This document shows, in pieces, positions 62,456-64,000 of a stretch of DNA of 64,000 nucleotides. Every line of letters starts with the position of its first letter. Within the stretch, counting starts at the first letter, position 1. Below the pieces are notes generated by a model, which worked only from the letters and a program-made list of their open reading frames with translations, was not told the DNA's origin and did not search any database. The DNA is from Choristoneura fumiferana (Eukaryota > Arthropoda > Insecta > Lepidoptera > Tortricidae). The stretch spans positions 19,578,625 through 19,642,624 of the forward strand of contig NC_133473.1 in the NCBI RefSeq assembly GCF_025370935.1, written 5' to 3'. A program made the position numbers and the translations under genes.

Positions 62456-63864
62456 AATGTTTATTAATGTTTGTTTGTTTTATGTTTAATGTTTGTTTAT
62501 TTAATGTTTACTGTTTGATCAATTGCATTGTATTTCCGTGTGTTTCCACCAAAGTCGGCTCGTACCTTGTTCCGCTGCAGCTTTGTCCCACGCACTGTAA
62601 CATAAACCTAGATGAACCAGGATTTTTGCGGCCTTTGCTGTAATGTTTTCTCTGTCATGCTCAGACTCTCTCTTTATGTTCTAGACGACCAGACTTTATT
62701 TTAGAAACATATTACGGTGTGGTTCTGGCGTGGGTTTGTAATGAAAATATTTCTTCACAAGTACAAGTAGTCTTTACTCGTGGTTTTACTCGTGTGAATT
62801 AGATACAGAATATAACACGAAAATCTGGAATTTAAATGAATTTCCAGGGAAATTACCAAAAATTACATCGTTGTATAGTGATTCTATTCTTTTTTGGCAG
62901 TTTTTTTGGTTGGTATGATTCAAAAATATTCTGTTACACCAACATCGTGGGACTAGCTGGTGGGTAAATAAAACAGTTTGTAATCTGCAAAATCACTTCT
63001 TGTAGTACGAAAAAAAAACATTCAAAATTATGCGAAGTGTACGTGACAATTTGCATAATTTTAAAAGTATAAATGAAGGAAAAACTAATAGTCATTAGGT
63101 ATAAAGCACTTTAAAAAAAACTGTTTTTCATAACTAACCTAATCCAACCTACACCAATTCGTAATCATTTTCCGTCTAGTTTATAATTTCACCGAAAATA
63201 ACGTACTTATCACATTTTGTCTATTATTCTTTAAAAATTGTACCTATGTACTTTGACACACTCTCGTAAAAATCTATTCAATTCAACTCCAGTCCCGATA
63301 TCCATCGCATCGCTTAATAATTCGATCTAAGTAGATTCCCAGGCGGTTTTACCCGTAACATAGCACCCATATACGGTAAGTTCTAAAATGGTATTCGTAA
63401 GTATAAATGTAATTATTCTATTTGAGACAGAATGCCTTATTATGTAAGTAATTTACAATTACAATCCCTTTACCAGTTAATACAAAACAATCAATTAAGA
63501 TATAATTGTTATTGCTCGAACCTACTCATGTAAAACCGTATTGCAAGGTACGCAAACACAGTCGAACATTTGTTCAACAATAGAAGTTATTGTCTCAAAT
63601 AATTTAGCAAAGCTCTATTATTGTTTGAAACATCCGTTCCTTTGAAAGCAAGAATGATCAATCTTCCTGCCCAGAAGTTCATAATCTGTCCAACCACAAG
63701 CCAAAGTTAGCAGTAGGCCTAGAAATTAACAAGCTATTTTTTAAAATATTTTGTTGTAAAGTTGGGTGCCCGAAATGAAAGACCGGTTGGTTTTTGGACT
63801 TTTTACTCCGAAGCCGATTGCAATGGAACAGTGACAAACAAACTTAAAAACCTTATTTATATTG
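62456..63864. other. Intergenic, no gene seen
   Basis: A worn antisense Helitron-like scrap at about 62760-62875 (AATGAATTTCCAGGGAAATT). Otherwise AT-rich without gene signals. Confidence 0.4.
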
Positions 63865-64000
63865 ATGCGCGATACTAGCGCCACCACATTTTGTGTTTTA
63901 TTTTGTAACTGCTGAGGGTACATGAATGTCCGGGCATCGATCATTTTGATTAATTAGCAAGCTATCTAGTTCAGCAGATGAACTATAGATGGCGCTGTAT
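63865..64000. repeat. Possible MITE with AGATGGCGCT end, cut by window edge
   Basis: GATACTAGCGCCACCACATT at 63870-63889 and, near the end, ACTATAGATGGCGCTGTAT are loosely inverted. CTAGATGGCG / GGCGCCATCTAG is also the inner motif of the 1819 and 2516 MITEs. Cannot be completed here. Confidence 0.35.

Overview
The window is AT-rich nuclear DNA from an insect, almost certainly a moth or butterfly (Lepidoptera). The evidence is the repeat content: three tRNA-derived SINE families, Helitron-like elements that start TCCTACTAATATTATAAATG and end in CTAG, a ~620 bp element bounded by GGGTTCCG and CCGGCCAAGAGCGTGTC, and many 3' ends of non-LTR retrotransposons (LINEs) ending in GAT/ATG triplet tracts or poly(A). 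I see no rRNA genes, functional tRNA genes, CRISPR arrays or bacterial-type operons. Family names come from recognition; no database was searched.

Only about 44.4-54.2 kb carries convincing host genes. These are two small secreted-protein genes on the + strand, arranged head to tail. Gene 2 is complete: exons 49747-49957, 52434-52535 and 53902-54011, both introns phase 1, 140 codons. It encodes a signal peptide, a short conserved block, a Gly-Gly-Gly/Asn-Asp segment and an extremely acidic, tyrosine-rich C-terminal exon. Gene 1 has exon 1 at 44456-44705 and exon 2 from 47811. Its exon 1 contains an ungapped block matching gene 2 (A-x-D, 16 residues from A to the N of N-[ED]-[LF]-[WF]-G-V), its intron phase is the same, and both start regions carry GCATTC[AT]GTT. 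I read them as diverged tandem paralogs of a family I do not recognise.

Region by region: 0-2.7 kb is AT-rich DNA with terminal-inverted-repeat and foldback MITEs. 2.7-18.3 kb is a dense graveyard of LINE, Helitron and SINE pieces with several dated nestings (a foldback inside a LINE reverse transcriptase, a SINE inside a LINE tail with a 15 bp target duplication, a hAT-type MITE with a perfect 8 bp target duplication). 18.3-33 kb is mostly featureless DNA with scattered SINEs and LINE tails. 33.5-34.3 kb holds a Foldback-type element whose arms are built of short degenerate subrepeats, flanked by a perfect 9 bp duplication. A second foldback at 41.2-41.7 kb has different arm repeats but a closely similar central core, and a possible third lies at 45.0-46.1 kb inside intron 1 of gene 1. 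54-64 kb is again intergenic with LINE/SINE debris.

Most open reading frames of 60-110 codons in the window are chance frames inside these repeats and are not listed as genes.
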